Assembly (NCBI GenBank): GCA_964471115.1
Contig: CAYYFE010000001.1
Coordinates: 310,001-374,000, forward strand
Direction: 5' to 3'
From: SYFT01 sp964471115
GTDB taxonomy: Bacteria > Acidobacteriota > Vicinamibacteria > Vicinamibacterales > SCN-69-37
Length of the DNA stretch: 64,000 nucleotides
Every line of letters begins with the position of its first letter. Within the stretch, counting starts at the first letter, position 1. The notes beneath the pieces are model-generated. The model was not told the DNA's origin, searched no databases, and saw only the letters and a program-made list of their open reading frames with translations. Made by a program: the position numbers and the translations under genes. Positions 38,871 to 47,838 of this stretch are shown here, piece after piece.

Positions 38871-41472
38871 GTCCGCCTTCGATGTCGCGCAGCCGCGCGA
38901 GCAGTTCGGGCGAGCCGGGCAACGCGTCCAGGCCCGCGCGCAGGGCCTGGCGCGCCAGCGCGGGTTGTTCGAGCTTCAGGTACCCCTCGGCCAGGGCGAG
39001 GTGCGCCGAGACCATCAGCGGGTCCACGTGGGCCGCGCCCCGCCACGACGTCAGGGCCGCGCGCGTGTCGCCGGCGCGTTCGTGCGCCCAGCCCAGGAAA
39101 AACAACGTCAACGCGTGGTCCGGTTGCTGATCCCGCGCCGTGGTCCAGGCCGTCACCGCGCCGGCGAAATCCTCGCGGATGAATCGCGCGAGTCCCCGCA
39201 GCGCCCACGTCGCAAACGCCTCGGTCGGCACCGGTGTGCCGGTGCCGGCTCCCGCTTCCGCGCGTTCCCACTGTCCGCGCGCGGCCTCCTCGGCCGCGGC
39301 AGCCAGTGCCGTGCCGCGTGACTGCTGGAGCAGTTCGGCTACGAACGCCTGGCCCAGCTGTCCCTCGACGATGGCCCGGGGCGCGACTGGGGGAGCCGGT
39401 CGCGGCACGGTCGCAGGCCGCGTGACCCCCGAGGTCCCCGGGGCCACGTCAAGGAACCGGGTGCGCTCCGTCAGGACGCCCGCCGGAGACGCAAATGCCG
39501 CGTGCACGACATAGGCGCCGGGAGTGACGCCGGTCAACGGCACCTGGAAGGGCGCGCGAATGATGTACCCGCGATTGTCGGAGACCGGCGCGGGCAGTGG
39601 CGACGTGTAACTGGCGACCGCCTGCGTGCCATCCGTCGTCCGGACCGTCACGGTGAGGCTGAGGCCCTCGAGCTGATCGGCGACCCGCGCGTACGCCTCA
39701 ATCAGGCCGCTCAGGCCATCGTCGACATGCGCGACCGCGCGCACGGGCAGTGCCGTGGCGCTCGATCCCAGGATCAGATCGCTGACCGCAAGATTGGGTG
39801 TATCAAGCGGTCTGACCTCGATGCGCCGGTCGGCGCTGCCGGTGAGGCCCCCGGGTTCGCGGACGACCGTCCGCATGAGATACGTGCCCGCGGGAACCGA
39901 GAACTGCACGCGCCACCGGCCGGGGCTCGTGGACGCACCCGCCTGCGGTGGCTCGGGCAGGGCGATGGCATCAGTGCCGCTGGCCACCACGCGCCCATCG
40001 CGCACGTCGCGTGCGACAAAGACCAGATCCGCCTGTTCGCCGGGGCGGCTGCGCACCGGCAGCTGCGCCGACAGGCTCACGACCACGCGCTGGTGCCCCG
40101 GCGCGTCGGACTTGAGCAGGTATGTCGTGTAGTCGAGCTTCAGTCCCTGCTGCACGAATGGCGCGCCCAGCGCGGCGGCCATGGCCCGCTGGCGGTCGGC
40201 CGGCGTAGCGTCGGCGCGGAGCGCGTAGCCCGTGCGTGTGCTGACTCTGGCTCCCGGCCGGCTCACGCGGACGGTGACGCGACGATACTCTCCGCGGCGC
40301 GCGCGGGCCTGCTCGGACGGTTCGAAGCCGATCAGGTAATAGTCCTGCGCCTGCGCCGCAATCTGTGCCAGCGCCTCTTCACTGCGGGCCGCGGCGTCGA
40401 TCACCAGTTCGCCGTCAGTCTCCGCCGCCAGCGTCCCGAGCGGCGCGATGCGCGCCTGAATCTCGGACCCCTGCGGGGTATCGGACGGAGCCGCATCGAT
40501 CACCGACGGCCCTCGCCGGTTGAGATCAAACGCGTAGAAGACGGAGTAGGTCTGCGCGGCCGCCGCGGCGACGGCTTCAAGCTCGCGCGCGAGATTGTCC
40601 TGAAAGAACCCTTCTGAAAACAGGATGACGGACTTGCGGCCCTCGATGTCGCCCAGGCCGCGAATGACGTCGGCCAGCCGCTGCAGCAGCTGACGGGACT
40701 CGGCATCGGTCTGGTTGACGATCGTCCGCGCGTTTTCCACGAGCAGGCGGCGCACCGTCCCGAAGTCTTCAGCGCTGCCGGCGCGGCCCCCGGTCGCGGC
40801 GTTGCTGGCCACCCCGAGGAGGTCGCCGCTGCCTTCCGCGGTCAGCCGCGTGATGGTGTCCAGGATCAGCCGGTCGTCGCCCTGGGCGATGCGGTGCGCG
40901 TCGTAGATGGGGATGTTGCCGAACGGCGTCGACGCCGCGCGCTGATAGGTGCCACGAATGCGCGAGAGCTCGTCGAGCACCCGCGTGCGATCCGCCGTGA
41001 AGCCCACCTGCGGTCCCGGTCCGGGAATCGCGAACACGGCGACGCGATCGGACGGCCGGACGCGCCGGCGGATGAACTGCTCCGCCGCCAGCCGGACCCG
41101 TTGTTCGTTGCCGGCCGTGATGTGCGCCTGGTCGAACACCAGCAGGTAGAGATGCCCGCGCGGGAAGCCGTCGTTGGACGAGACCTCCGCCGTCATCGCG
41201 CGCGCGGCGGCGTCGACGAACGTCTCGCTCGGCTCGGTCATCCGCTGGAAGTAGAGCGTGGGCCGCGTGGCGCCGTCTTCGATGACTTCGACTTCGTCCT
41301 GGCGCAGATCCGTGATGGGCCGGCCGGCGGCGTCCACCACGCGAATGTCGAGGCGGACCAGGTCGGTGCCGGACCGGAACGTGGGTTGCGCCTGCGGGTG
41401 CACGAGCGCCGTCGCGGCGACGGTCATCAGCGCCGCCGTCAGGGCGGCCGTACGGATTGCCTGCGGGATCAC
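38863..41472 (-). CDS. Exported VWFA domain protein with C-terminal TPR region
   Basis: An 869-residue first gene of a three-gene operon. After a signal peptide, FRSGTDLVRLDIRVVDAAG and LLVFDQAHITAGNE lead into the VWFA core (GRKSVILFSEGFFQDNLA), then YYLIGFEPSEQ and VSTRTGYAL. The middle 300 residues are beta-rich Ig-like segments, and the final 170 residues hold TPR-like helices (ALTLFFLGWAHERAGDTRAA, QALRAGLDALPGSPEL). It starts at GTG 41472 with TAAGAT 6 nt upstream. Likely a secreted scaffold; no enzymatic motif seen. Confidence 0.85.
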   Translation of the reverse strand: MIPQAIRTAALTAALMTVAATALVHPQAQPTFRSGTDLVRLDIRVVDAAGRPITDLRQDEVEVIEDGATRPTLYFQRMTEPSETFVDAAARAMTAEVSSNDGFPRGHLYLLVFDQAHITAGNEQRVRLAAEQFIRRRVRPSDRVAVFAIPGPGPQVGFTADRTRVLDELSRIRGTYQRAASTPFGNIPIYDAHRIAQGDDRLILDTITRLTAEGSGDLLGVASNAATGGRAGSAEDFGTVRRLLVENARTIVNQTDAESRQLLQRLADVIRGLGDIEGRKSVILFSEGFFQDNLARELEAVAAAAAQTYSVFYAFDLNRRGPSVIDAAPSDTPQGSEIQARIAPLGTLAAETDGELVIDAAARSEEALAQIAAQAQDYYLIGFEPSEQARARRGEYRRVTVRVSRPGARVSTRTGYALRADATPADRQRAMAAALGAPFVQQGLKLDYTTYLLKSDAPGHQRVVVSLSAQLPVRSRPGEQADLVFVARDVRDGRVVASGTDAIALPEPPQAGASTSPGRWRVQFSVPAGTYLMRTVVREPGGLTGSADRRIEVRPLDTPNLAVSDLILGSSATALPVRAVAHVDDGLSGLIEAYARVADQLEGLSLTVTVRTTDGTQAVASYTSPLPAPVSDNRGYIIRAPFQVPLTGVTPGAYVVHAAFASPAGVLTERTRFLDVAPGTSGVTRPATVPRPAPPVAPRAIVEGQLGQAFVAELLQQSRGTALAAAAEEAARGQWERAEAGAGTGTPVPTEAFATWALRGLARFIREDFAGAVTAWTTARDQQPDHALTLFFLGWAHERAGDTRAALTSWRGAAHVDPLMVSAHLALAEGYLKLEQPALARQALRAGLDALPGSPELLARLRDIEGGRE

Positions 41473-41478
41473 CCTTCG

Positions 41479-41484
41479 ATCTTA
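41479..41484 (-). promoter_or_regulatory. -10-like hexamer TAAGAT, 6 nt before the VWFA-TPR GTG
   Basis: Minus-strand hexamer; promoter of the VWFA/VWFA/sulfatase-fold operon if leaderless. Confidence 0.45.
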
Positions 41485-41488
41485 CCGC

Positions 41489-43690
41489 TCAGCGCGCGCC
41501 TGCGGCGCGCGCTCGCGCGGCCGCCGCGCGCCCGGGCTCGCCGAACAGCGCCCACAACTGCGCCGCCGCCGCATCGGCCTCCGGGTTCCCGAACCCTGGA
41601 CCCTGGACCCTCGGACCCTGGACCCCGACGTCAGTCTCCAGCGCCTCGACCGTCGCGATCGCCTCGGCCCGCCGGCCCAGCGTCCAGCGCACCATCGCCA
41701 ACCCGGCGCGGGCCCGGACGTGGCCGGGGAAGTCGCGCACCTCCGCCAGGAACCAGCGCTCGGCTTCGGCCAACCGGTTCTCGCGCGCCAGCGCATCGCC
41801 GAGCAGGTAGCGGACATCGGGCAGCTGTTCGGTGCGCCGTGAGAGGGCCTCGGCGGCCTGCGAGAGCGGCGCGATCGATGCGGCGTAGGCGCCCTGGTTG
41901 TAGAGGATCAGGCCGTCGATGAACGCGGGCAGGGGCAACGTGGCGTCGGCGGCCGCGCCGGCGACAGCGTGCTGGCGCGCGGCCTCGGCGTCGCCGCGCT
42001 GCACGGCCAGCCGCGCCAGCAGCTCGTGCGCCGTGGCGGGCGCGACGTCGACCGCCAGCTCGGCATGCGCGCGCGCGTCGTCGAACCGGCCCAGCGAGAC
42101 CAGCAGCGTGGCCGCGCCGGTCAGCGCCGCGGCGTTCTTGCCCTCGCGCGTGAGGACCCCGCGGTACGCCTCGAGCGCGTCGCCGCGCCGGCCGCTGCGT
42201 TCGAGCGCCTGCGCCAGTTGCAGCCAGGCGTCGATCATGTCGGGTTCATCGCGCACCAGCGCCTGATAGGCCGCAGCCGCGTCGGTCCACCGGCCCGCGG
42301 CGCCAAGGGCGGAGGCCCGCTGATACTGGCGCAACACCTCGATCTTGTCCTTGGGATCCGCGAGTGTCCCGCCGGCGGTGGCCGCACCCGTCCGGCCGCC
42401 GATGTAGCCGAGGGCCGCCAAACGCTGACGGTCCGCCGCCGAGACCGCCGACGGGGCCGTCACGTCGACACCGGCGATCAGTTGATCGAGCGCCGCGCGC
42501 ATGGCCGCATGCACTGCGGGCCGATCGGTCACCTGTGAGGTCTGTTCCCCCGGGTCGGTCTCCAGGTCGAACAACTCGTCGCGGGGCGCCCGGATGAGCC
42601 GGTACCGTTCGTCGGTCAGCGCATACAGTTCGCTCCACCCGAAGTGGTAGCGGGGCGACATGGCCTCGGCGTAGATCGGCGCTGACGGGATCGAGCCCTC
42701 ACCCGTGAGCAGCGGCCGCAACACGCGGCCCCGAGCGCCCTCGAGCGCGGGCAGCCGGGCCGCCTCGGCCAGCGTCGGCAGCAGATCGATGTGCTGGACC
42801 GGCGTGTCGACGCGCCGGCCGCGCGACTGCTGCCCGGGCAGCTTGACGATCAGCGGGGTCTGAATCGTCGTGCGATAGAGGAACAACCCGTGTTCGTCCT
42901 CGCCGTGATCGCCCAGGCCCTCCCCATGGTCCGACAGCAGGATGATGGTGGCCGCGTCGTAGTCCCCGCGCGCGCGCAGGGCGTCGAGCACCGATCCGAC
43001 GATGGCGTCCGCGTGGGTGACTTCACCGTCGTAGCGATCGCCGGACGCCGGCACGACCGGCGGGTCGTACGGCGTGTGCGGCTCGTAGATGTGAAAGAAG
43101 AGGAAGTACGTCGAGTGGGGCTGCGCCTGCAGCCACCGCATCGCCGACGCGGCGGTGTCGGTGCCGGGCCGTTGCCCCATGCCGAGCGGGCGATCCGGTC
43201 CCGCCGCCGGCATCATGTCGTCGTAGGTGTCGAACCCCTGGGCCAGGCCCACCTGACGTCGCAGCACGAACGACGACACGAATGCGCCCGTCGCGTACCC
43301 CGCATCGCGGAACATCGTGGCCAGGGTCGGCGTGGGTGAGGCGAGTGTGAAGCCGACGTTGTCGCGGACGCCGTGTTCAAACGGCCAGCGCCCGGTGAAG
43401 ATCGACGTGTGTGACGGCAGCGTCTGAGGTGAGTGCGCCCAGGCGCGTGTGAAGACGACCGCGTCTGCCGCCAGCCGGTCGATGTGCGGCGTGACGCCGC
43501 GGGCGTAGCCGTACACCGGCAGCCGATCGGCGCGGAGGGTATCGATCGAAATCAAAATGACCGGTCCGCGACGATTGGACGAAAACGGCCACAGTGTGAC
43601 GAACGCCAGTGCGATCGCGAACAGCCCCACGCCGAGCGCGTAACGCCGCCAGGGTGCGGCGGAGCGGGAAGCCGTCGAAACACGCGCCAC
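41489..43690 (-). CDS. Membrane-anchored sulfatase-fold hydrolase/transferase with TPRs, interrupted by array codons
   Basis: About 733 residues from GTG 43690; a GTG at 43723 would lie upstream of the likely -10 (TATACT, 43701-43706). An N-terminal membrane helix is followed by ILISIDTLRADRLPVYGY, the nucleophile segment T90-LPSH-TSIFTG (Thr where FGly sulfatases have Cys), HIYEPHTPYDPP and LLSDHGEGLGDHGE. TPRs run from about 480 to the end. Near the C-terminus the residues VQGPRVQGPGF are encoded by a GGACCCT array (41591-41628) in frame, apparently an insertion. The family is close to the gene at 50031-52136. Confidence 0.8.
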   Translation of the reverse strand: MARVSTASRSAAPWRRYALGVGLFAIALAFVTLWPFSSNRRGPVILISIDTLRADRLPVYGYARGVTPHIDRLAADAVVFTRAWAHSPQTLPSHTSIFTGRWPFEHGVRDNVGFTLASPTPTLATMFRDAGYATGAFVSSFVLRRQVGLAQGFDTYDDMMPAAGPDRPLGMGQRPGTDTAASAMRWLQAQPHSTYFLFFHIYEPHTPYDPPVVPASGDRYDGEVTHADAIVGSVLDALRARGDYDAATIILLSDHGEGLGDHGEDEHGLFLYRTTIQTPLIVKLPGQQSRGRRVDTPVQHIDLLPTLAEAARLPALEGARGRVLRPLLTGEGSIPSAPIYAEAMSPRYHFGWSELYALTDERYRLIRAPRDELFDLETDPGEQTSQVTDRPAVHAAMRAALDQLIAGVDVTAPSAVSAADRQRLAALGYIGGRTGAATAGGTLADPKDKIEVLRQYQRASALGAAGRWTDAAAAYQALVRDEPDMIDAWLQLAQALERSGRRGDALEAYRGVLTREGKNAAALTGAATLLVSLGRFDDARAHAELAVDVAPATAHELLARLAVQRGDAEAARQHAVAGAAADATLPLPAFIDGLILYNQGAYAASIAPLSQAAEALSRRTEQLPDVRYLLGDALARENRLAEAERWFLAEVRDFPGHVRARAGLAMVRWTLGRRAEAIATVEALETDVGVQGPRVQGPGFGNPEADAAAAQLWALFGEPGRAAAARARAAGAR
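41591..41628. repeat. Heptamer array GGACCCT inside coding sequence (array A12)
   Basis: Five units, in frame in the TPR region of a sulfatase-fold gene. The unit is the one found at 4869-4921, 37 kb away. Confidence 0.8.
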
Positions 43691-43700
43691 GATGTCATCA

Positions 43701-43706
43701 AGTATA
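43701..43706 (-). promoter_or_regulatory. -10-like hexamer TATACT, 10 nt before GTG 43690
   Basis: Matches the -10 consensus well on the minus strand and supports the shorter start of the sulfatase-fold gene. Confidence 0.5.
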
Positions 43707-43919
43707 GCGACGGGCACTCGCACAAACGGTTGGAGGCCCGGTCCAATCCGTTGGTTCGTCCATTCCTGAACGTGTTGGCCGGCGCCATGGGCTCAACGAG
43801 TTGCGCCGGCCGGTGTGCTGTCCCGCACAGTGGGGCGCCGGCACCTCCGCTTGCACTACCGACGGCATCGGGTCCGGCGCCAGGCGATGTCCGTCTGCCG
43901 TCCGGACGTGGAGGAACAC

Positions 43920-46862
43920 ATGACACAACGCATGGTGAGAGTGCTTCTGCTGGCGCTCTGCCTCGTCGTTTCAGCGGTGCCCGCATTCGCGCAAGTGTTT
44001 ACGGGACGCATTGATTTGACGGTGGCAGACGGCACGGGAGCGGTATTACCCGGGGTGACGGTGGAACTGACGGGGCCGCAGGCGGCCACGGCGGTGACCA
44101 ACGAGCGGGGGGAGGCCCGGTTCCTGAACCTGGCGCCCGGCCGCTACACGGTGACCGCGAAGCTGTCGGGCTTCAGCGATTACAGGAACGACAACGTGCC
44201 CGTGGGCGCGGGGTCGATCGTGGCGCTGAAGGCTTCGATGGCGGTGGCCGGCATGGCGACCTCGGTGGACGTGCGGGCGGCGACGCCCGTCATCGAGACG
44301 AAGAAACAGACCATCTCGACCAACGTGACGCTCGACGAACTGCAGAACATTCCCACGGCGCGTGATCCGTGGGTCGTGCTGCAGACGGTGCCCAGCATCA
44401 TCGTCGACCGCGTGAACGTGGGCGGGGCGGAATCGGGCCAGCAGTCGAACTACGTGGCGAAGGGCGCGTCGGGCACCGACAACACGTGGAACATCGACGG
44501 CATCGCCATCACGGACATGGGGTCGGTGGGTTCGTCGCCCACCTACTACGACTTCGACATGTTCCAGGAGATGCAGGTGACCACCGGCGGCGCCGATCCG
44601 CAGACGCCGACACCCGGCGTGCAGCTCAACTTCGTGCTGCGCGGCGGCACGAACACCTGGCGCGGGTCGGCCCGGTACTACTTCGAGAACAACGACCTGC
44701 AGTCCGACAACGTGCCCTCCGACCTGCGCGGCACGCTGGGCAGCTACAACCGGGTGAACAAGTACCAGGACTACGGGTTCGAACTCGGCGGTCCGCTGCT
44801 GCGCAACCGGCTGTTCGTCTGGGGCGCGATCGGCAAGACCGTGCCTGAGATGGACATCTACACCTACGGCGCCGGCGCGCGGTCGCTCGTCGTGCCGACC
44901 AAGGGTTGCGGTCCGACCGAGACGCGGGCGGCGGCGGCCGGCACGTACGCGATCAGCGCGCGTGACTGCACCACGCTCGAGAACTACTCGGCGAAGGCGA
45001 CCTGGGAGATCGACGGCAACACGCGCGGCAGCTTCACGTACTTCTACGGCGACAAGATCAAGCAGGGACGCGGCGCGTCCGCGACGCGTCCGGCCGAGAC
45101 GACGTGGAACCAGACGGGCCCGACCTCGCTCTACAAGGCCGAGCTGAGCCGCACGATCAACAACGCGCTGTTCCTCACGGCCCGCTTCGCCCACATCGGC
45201 GGCGGCTTCAGCCTGACGCCGCAGGGCGGCAACGACGCGCAGCACTACCGCGACGACGCCCGGGTGCACCACGGCAGCTACGTGCGGTACAGCACGGATC
45301 GTCCGCAGGACAACGCGACGATTGACGGCAACTGGTTCAAGGGCAACCACGAGCTGAAGTTCGGCTTCGGCTGGCGCCGCGCCGCGGTCACCTCGGAGAG
45401 CGGCTGGCCCGGCACGGGCGTGCAGACGCGTCACGCGACCTACCCGCGCATGACGGCCGTCGTCGTCCGCGACTTCGCCTCGGCGTCCGAAGGCACCTAC
45501 TGGAACGCCTACGTCGGCGACACCATCAGCCTCGACCGGCTGACGGTCAACGTCGGCCTGCGCTGGGATCGGTCGATCAGCAGCATCACCGCCGCGTCGG
45601 TGCCCGCCAGCCCCGTGCTGCCGGACCTGCTGCCGGCGCTCGACGCGCCCGCGGTCGACAACGCCATCGTGTGGAACTCGGTCTCGCCGCGCGTGGGTCT
45701 GACCTACGCCCTCGACGCCGATCGCAAGACGATTGCGCGCGCCAGCTACTCGATGTTCGCGTCGCAGCTGAGCGCCAACTCGTCGGCGACCATCGCATCG
45801 GCGATTCCCTACTACTCCTACGTCTACTACCGGGTGACCGACACGAACGGCAACAACGTGGCGGACGCGGCGGAGATCGCGGCCGGCACGTTCCTCGGCA
45901 CGGCCGGGTTCGACCCCGGCAATCCGCTGGGGGGCAACCCCGATCGCATCGGCAAGTACGGCGTGCCGCGGACCCACGAAGTGGTGCTCGGCCTCGAGCG
46001 TGACCTGGGCCACAACATCGGCCTGTCCGGCACGTTCACGTACCGCCATTACAACCGCTTCAACTGGTTGCACGATCGCGGTGTAACGGGCGCGAACTTC
46101 GTCCGCGCCGGCAACGTCACGGGCACCCACCCGACGGTGGGCAGCTACTCGGTGCCGCTCTACAACGTGGACGAGTCGGCGTTGCCCGACGACAACGGCC
46201 GGATCTACGAGAAGCGCCCCGGCTACACGCAGCGGTTCTGGGGGTTCGAAGTGTCGGCCACCAAGCGCCTGTCGAACAACTGGATGGCGCGCGCCGGGTT
46301 CTCGACCGGTGAACACACCGAACACTTCGCCAACGACGAGGCGCGGTTCGATCCCACGGCCAATCTGCCGCTGGCCGCGGCGCCGCTGGCGTCGCCCAAC
46401 GTGAGCGGGGGCCTCGTGCTGACCCAGACGTCGGGCAGCGGCAAGAGCAACGTGTTCCTGGTGGCGCCGAAATACCAGTTCATCCTGACGTCGGCCTACC
46501 AGGCCCGCTACGGGATCAACCTGGGCATGAACTACGTGGCGCGTCAGGGCTACTCGACGCCGTACTACCTCGGCGAACACGAGGGCACCGACGATGCGTT
46601 GAACCCGAGCGGGCGGAACATCCTGGTGACGACCGACATCGGCGACGCGCGTCTGCCGATGGTGCACTCACTGGATGCGCGCATCAGCAAGTCGCTGCGC
46701 GTCAATCGCCTGACGGCGGATCTGGATCTGGACTTCTTCAACCTGCTCAACGCGTCCACGATCCTGGGCCGTCAGTTCGACCTCAACGCGACCAACGCCG
46801 ATCAGGCGCTGGAAATCATGAACCCGCGCGTCGTCCGCCTGGGCGTCCGCGTCCGGTTCTAA
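43920..46862 (+). CDS. TonB-dependent receptor, Oar-like
   Basis: A 980-residue receptor: signal peptide (VLLLALCLVVSAVPAFAQ), CarboxypepD_reg domain (ADGTGAVLPGVTVELTGPQ), plug with TARDPWVVLQTVPSIIVDRV and NTWNIDGIAITDMGSV, and a barrel ending GVRVRF. The plug is nearly the same as in the receptor at 31589-34435 while the extracellular loops differ, so the two probably share a TonB partner but bind different ligands. A disulfide-sized insertion (KGCGPTETRAAAAG...ARDCTTLENYS) is peculiar to this copy. GGAGGAACAC precedes the ATG. The 196-bp leader holds no recognised element. Confidence 0.92.
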   Translation: MTQRMVRVLLLALCLVVSAVPAFAQVFTGRIDLTVADGTGAVLPGVTVELTGPQAATAVTNERGEARFLNLAPGRYTVTAKLSGFSDYRNDNVPVGAGSIVALKASMAVAGMATSVDVRAATPVIETKKQTISTNVTLDELQNIPTARDPWVVLQTVPSIIVDRVNVGGAESGQQSNYVAKGASGTDNTWNIDGIAITDMGSVGSSPTYYDFDMFQEMQVTTGGADPQTPTPGVQLNFVLRGGTNTWRGSARYYFENNDLQSDNVPSDLRGTLGSYNRVNKYQDYGFELGGPLLRNRLFVWGAIGKTVPEMDIYTYGAGARSLVVPTKGCGPTETRAAAAGTYAISARDCTTLENYSAKATWEIDGNTRGSFTYFYGDKIKQGRGASATRPAETTWNQTGPTSLYKAELSRTINNALFLTARFAHIGGGFSLTPQGGNDAQHYRDDARVHHGSYVRYSTDRPQDNATIDGNWFKGNHELKFGFGWRRAAVTSESGWPGTGVQTRHATYPRMTAVVVRDFASASEGTYWNAYVGDTISLDRLTVNVGLRWDRSISSITAASVPASPVLPDLLPALDAPAVDNAIVWNSVSPRVGLTYALDADRKTIARASYSMFASQLSANSSATIASAIPYYSYVYYRVTDTNGNNVADAAEIAAGTFLGTAGFDPGNPLGGNPDRIGKYGVPRTHEVVLGLERDLGHNIGLSGTFTYRHYNRFNWLHDRGVTGANFVRAGNVTGTHPTVGSYSVPLYNVDESALPDDNGRIYEKRPGYTQRFWGFEVSATKRLSNNWMARAGFSTGEHTEHFANDEARFDPTANLPLAAAPLASPNVSGGLVLTQTSGSGKSNVFLVAPKYQFILTSAYQARYGINLGMNYVARQGYSTPYYLGEHEGTDDALNPSGRNILVTTDIGDARLPMVHSLDARISKSLRVNRLTADLDLDFFNLLNASTILGRQFDLNATNADQALEIMNPRVVRLGVRVRF

Positions 46863-46876
46863 CCGACCGACACATC

Positions 46877-46918
46877 GCCGGGGCGAAGGGGGCAGCGTGC
46901 CGCACCCTTCGGCCCGGC
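46877..46918. other. Long GC-rich hairpin after the TonB receptor
   Basis: Arms of 14 nt (GCCGGGGCGAAGGG and CCCTTCGGCCCGGC) pair with one mismatch around a 14-nt loop. There is no T-tract, so it is a terminator-like or mRNA-stabilising hairpin rather than a certain terminator. Confidence 0.5.
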
Positions 46919-46920
46919 GG

Positions 46921-46967
46921 CACTTCGCACCTCAGCACCCCGCACTCCGCACCGGGCACTCCGCACT
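46921..46967. repeat. Heptamer array CGCACTC (array A14)
   Basis: Six degenerate units, the same unit as 471-668. The stop codon of the minus-strand propeller-like gene (46966-46968) begins at its end. Confidence 0.75.
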
Positions 46968-47754
46968 ATTTCTGTTTCACCGCCGCAATGACCAGCGCGT
47001 AGCTGCTGCGGCCGGTCTTCTGCAGGAACGCAATCCGCTGGCCGTCGTGGGTGAACGCCGGCAACGTGACGTCCTTCGTGCCGTCCACCGTCAGCGCCTT
47101 GCCCTCGCGATCCATGACCGTCAGCTTGCCGCCTGACGGATCGGCGAAGGCGATCAGCGGCGTGCCCGTCGGGCCCCACCCGAAAGTAAGGCCCGGCACG
47201 ATGGGATGGTTGATCCATTCGCCCACCACGCGGCCGCTGAGCCGCATCGTGTAGACGTTGACATTCGACGACTGGGCCGCCGCGGAGGCCGCGGCCTCAA
47301 TGCCGAGCCCCGATGTGGGATCCACCGTGCCGCCGCGCGCGAGATCGCCGCCCATGGGAATCGACGTCGCCGACTGGATCTTCTTTTCGGTGGTGACGTC
47401 AATCTTCCACGTGGCGTCGGCGGGTGACGCCTGGCCGGATTTCCACGCCTGATACGCCACCGCCCAGCCGGGCGGAGTGTCCACCTGCCGGGGCGCCCCG
47501 CCGGTGGCCGGGATCAGATAGTGAAAGGTCTGCTTGACGCTGGCGTCACGATTCGCCTCGTACGTCTGCAGGTAGATCTCGGTGTGGTCGGGCGACCACG
47601 CGAGTTGTCGGACGAGCGGCCCCTTCAGGCGCCGCAGATCGAACTCCACGACCGGTGGCGCGGGGGTCACGGTGAGCGTGGCCGTTGACGATTGCGGCGC
47701 AGAGGCCTGTGCCGCGGCGATCACGAGCGTGAACGGAAGCAGCGCAGTGAACAT
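46966..47754 (-). CDS. Exported TolB/PD40-like beta-propeller protein
   Basis: A 262-residue protein with a signal peptide (LLPFTLVIAAAQASA). VRQLAWSPDHTEIYLQTYEAN and VTLPAFTHDGQRIAFLQKTGRSSY are WD40-like PD40 blades, and TFGWGPTGTPLIAFADPSGGKLTVMD is a third. The size allows four to five blades, fewer than TolB, so it may be a partial or unusual propeller. ATG 47754 is 7 nt from a TAGATT hexamer. The neighbour on the same strand is a sulfatase-fold gene, but a dispersed element separates them. Function unknown. Confidence 0.65.
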   Translation of the reverse strand: MFTALLPFTLVIAAAQASAPQSSTATLTVTPAPPVVEFDLRRLKGPLVRQLAWSPDHTEIYLQTYEANRDASVKQTFHYLIPATGGAPRQVDTPPGWAVAYQAWKSGQASPADATWKIDVTTEKKIQSATSIPMGGDLARGGTVDPTSGLGIEAAASAAAQSSNVNVYTMRLSGRVVGEWINHPIVPGLTFGWGPTGTPLIAFADPSGGKLTVMDREGKALTVDGTKDVTLPAFTHDGQRIAFLQKTGRSSYALVIAAVKQK

Positions 47755-47761
47755 GGCTGCG

Positions 47762-47767
47762 AATCTA
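47762..47767 (-). promoter_or_regulatory. -10-like hexamer TAGATT, 7 nt before the PD40 gene ATG
   Basis: Minus-strand hexamer with the leaderless-type spacing, in the gap after the next sulfatase-fold gene. Confidence 0.4.
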
Positions 47768-47783
47768 CCACCAACCGCCGGAA

Positions 47784-47813
47784 TTCACAGCGAGAACTGG
47801 AGGACTGGGAGGG
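47784..47813. repeat. Dispersed element, copy 2 (single arm)
   Basis: TTCACAGCGAGAACTGGAG followed by GACTGGGAGGG is one arm of the element seen as an inverted pair at 35476-35537 and 63220-63339. It lies between the sulfatase-fold gene stop and the PD40 gene start. Confidence 0.7.
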
Positions 47814-47838
47814 AAGGTCTCGTGTGATTGACTGCGCT

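Noticed and set aside
43724..43919. Riboswitch or small RNA in the 196-bp gap before the TonB receptor
   Set aside because: Only weak short inverted repeats (e.g. around 43728-43753) are seen, with no recognisable aptamer pattern or terminator.
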